Below are positions 63,142 through 64,000 of a DNA stretch of 64,000 nt, piece after piece. The position numbers and the translations under genes are program-made. The notes beneath the pieces were generated by a model, which saw only the letters and a program-made list of their open reading frames with translations, did not search any database and had not been told where the DNA came from. This DNA comes from Bacteroidales bacterium (GTDB taxonomy: Bacteria > Bacteroidota > Bacteroidia > Bacteroidales > UBA932): NCBI GenBank assembly GCA_017548985.1, contig JAFYYW010000037.1:1-64000 (forward strand). The letters are read 5' to 3'. The stretch's first letter is position 1. Every line of letters begins with the position of its first letter.

Positions 63142-64000
63142 ATGGTCTCCGAGCTAATAGGAAAATACATCTGGCTTATACAGACCCTCTCCTCCACTGG
63201 AGAAAGGGGTTTGACGCTTGTCGAGCTGTCTGACAAATACGAGAGGCATTATGGCCAGCCATATTCCAGGAGAACATTCAACAACCATAGGATAGCTGTA
63301 CAGGACATTTTCGGGATAGACATCGAGTGTGACCGCGGTACCAACCGCTATTCAATCCACTATAGCGACGAGGCGCTGGACAAGAACAAGAGTGTCAGCT
63401 GGCTAATCGACACATTCACTGTCAATAACTTGCTGACCCTTGGCAAAGAGCGCTTGAGCGGGAGGGTCGGAGTCGAGGAGATCCCTTCAGGGCGAAAGTA
63501 CCTTACTCCCATCATGCAGGCCATGGAGGACGGCATGGAGCTGGAGATTGTCTATGGAAAATACACTTCCTCCACCTCGGAAACCCTTCATGTCCAGCCT
63601 TTCGCGGTAAAGGAGCACGAGCGCAGATGGTATCTGGTCGGCTTTTGCCATGAAAGAGCCTTCGCGGATGGGACTGAGTTGAGGAACAATGACATGAGGG
63701 CTTGGAGAGTCTATGGTTTGGACAGGATCCTGTCGCTCTCAGAGACCGGAACGTCTTTCAAGATGCCCAAAGGCTTCGATGTCGAGGATCTTTTCCGCGA
63801 GAGTTTCGGGGTATTTTTCCCGAAAGAGGGGCAGAAGAGTGTGACGGTGAGGTTCAAGGCCACGGAAGAGGAGACCAGGTACCTACGTGACCTGCCTATT
63901 CACAGCAGCCAGATTGAGGAGGACACCACTACGGAAGGAGGGAGCGTTTTCCGGATCAGGCTCATCCCCGACGAGAATCTGATCATGGAATTCTGTCGGC
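63142..64000 (+). CDS. WYL-domain transcriptional regulator (partial, C-terminus beyond window)
   Basis: 286 residues are visible from the ATG at 63142 to the right edge with no stop. The N-terminal part (about 1-80) is a winged-helix region (IGKYIWLIQTLSSTGERGLT, LVELSDKYERHYGQPYSRRT). The WYL domain (about 130-215) reads ELEIVYGKYTSSTSETLHVQ, PFAVKEHERRWYLVGFC and RVYGLDRILSLSETGTSFKM. WYL regulators respond to nucleic acids or small nucleotides and control defence, DNA repair or metabolism; no defence genes are visible on this side. It is divergent from tsaD. Confidence 0.9.
   Translation, partial: MVSELIGKYIWLIQTLSSTGERGLTLVELSDKYERHYGQPYSRRTFNNHRIAVQDIFGIDIECDRGTNRYSIHYSDEALDKNKSVSWLIDTFTVNNLLTLGKERLSGRVGVEEIPSGRKYLTPIMQAMEDGMELEIVYGKYTSSTSETLHVQPFAVKEHERRWYLVGFCHERAFADGTELRNNDMRAWRVYGLDRILSLSETGTSFKMPKGFDVEDLFRESFGVFFPKEGQKSVTVRFKATEEETRYLRDLPIHSSQIEEDTTTEGGSVFRIRLIPDENLIMEFCR

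Noticed and set aside
1..64000. CRISPR array, integrase, transposase or phage region
   Set aside because: No regularly spaced direct repeats with unique spacers and no such proteins were found; the only tandem array is the coding repeat at 51794-52060.

Overview
The window is a chromosomal stretch of a Bacteroidota (Bacteroidales-type) bacterium. The signs are a SusC/SusD pair with surface glycan-binding lipoproteins, many lipoprotein glycosidases, Bacteroidota-specific families (DUF4251, DUF4886, DUF2795, DUF5683, OMP_b-brl receptor) and repeated TAnnTTTG promoter -7 boxes. Gene content points to a plant-glycan degrader, plausibly from a gut or rumen, but the species cannot be read from the sequence. 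I see no transposase, integrase, phage gene or CRISPR array.

Layout. (1) 1-10.4 kb, minus strand: a beta-mannan-type polysaccharide utilisation locus, reading from an AraC regulator to a GH5 subfamily-7-like endomannanase, SusC, SusD, a surface glycan-binding protein and a multi-IPT/TIG lipoprotein that runs off the left edge. (2) 10.4-19.6 kb: a sugar-processing block with a DMT transporter, GH130 phosphorylase, CBM9-like protein, SDR dehydrogenase and CE15-like esterase, then a plus-strand operon of TIM-barrel isomerase/epimerase, Tat-exported Gfo/Idh/MocA oxidoreductase, MFS sugar transporter and PfkB sugar kinase. (3) 19.6-30.1 kb: beta-propeller protein, M28 peptidase, a GH5-like lipoprotein, DUF362 ferredoxin protein, MATE pump, folE, lytic transglycosylase, DUF4251 and DUF47. 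(4) 30.2-39.3 kb, minus strand: a five-gene operon (DUF4886, purine nucleoside phosphorylase, uvrA, GT2, Stealth phosphotransferase) ending in a clear terminator, and a TonB-dependent receptor-like protein. (5) 39.3-40.25 kb: a small heat-shock gene with an elaborate upstream region, and tRNA-Asp. (6) 40.3-48.5 kb, minus strand: a tightly packed six-gene operon pgi - GHMP kinase - nucleotidyltransferase - GH99-like - DUF2207 - GH51, whose last gene carries an in-frame TGA. (7) 48.6-59.7 kb: AXE1-like esterase, glycerophosphodiesterase, a repeat-rich lipoprotein, a DUF1080/Gfo-Idh pair (3-keto-glycoside type) and two divergent GH78 alpha-L-rhamnosidase paralogues. (8) 59.7-64 kb: cytidylate-kinase-like protein, FAD oxidoreductase, tsaD and a WYL regulator cut by the right edge.

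How they fit: surface lipoproteins bind and cut mannan, SusCD imports oligosaccharides, GH130 would phosphorolyse mannosides, and the kinase, isomerase and SDR genes could feed the sugars into glycolysis. Arabinofuranosidase, rhamnosidases, esterases and a galacturonokinase-like enzyme suggest a second capacity against pectin or hemicellulose side chains. The most notable non-coding signals are four operator-like sites spaced 21-22 bp upstream of the small heat-shock gene, a 12-bp motif placed identically before the araC gene and the mannan operon, and a compact inverted-repeat (possible RNA) element at 30.25 kb.
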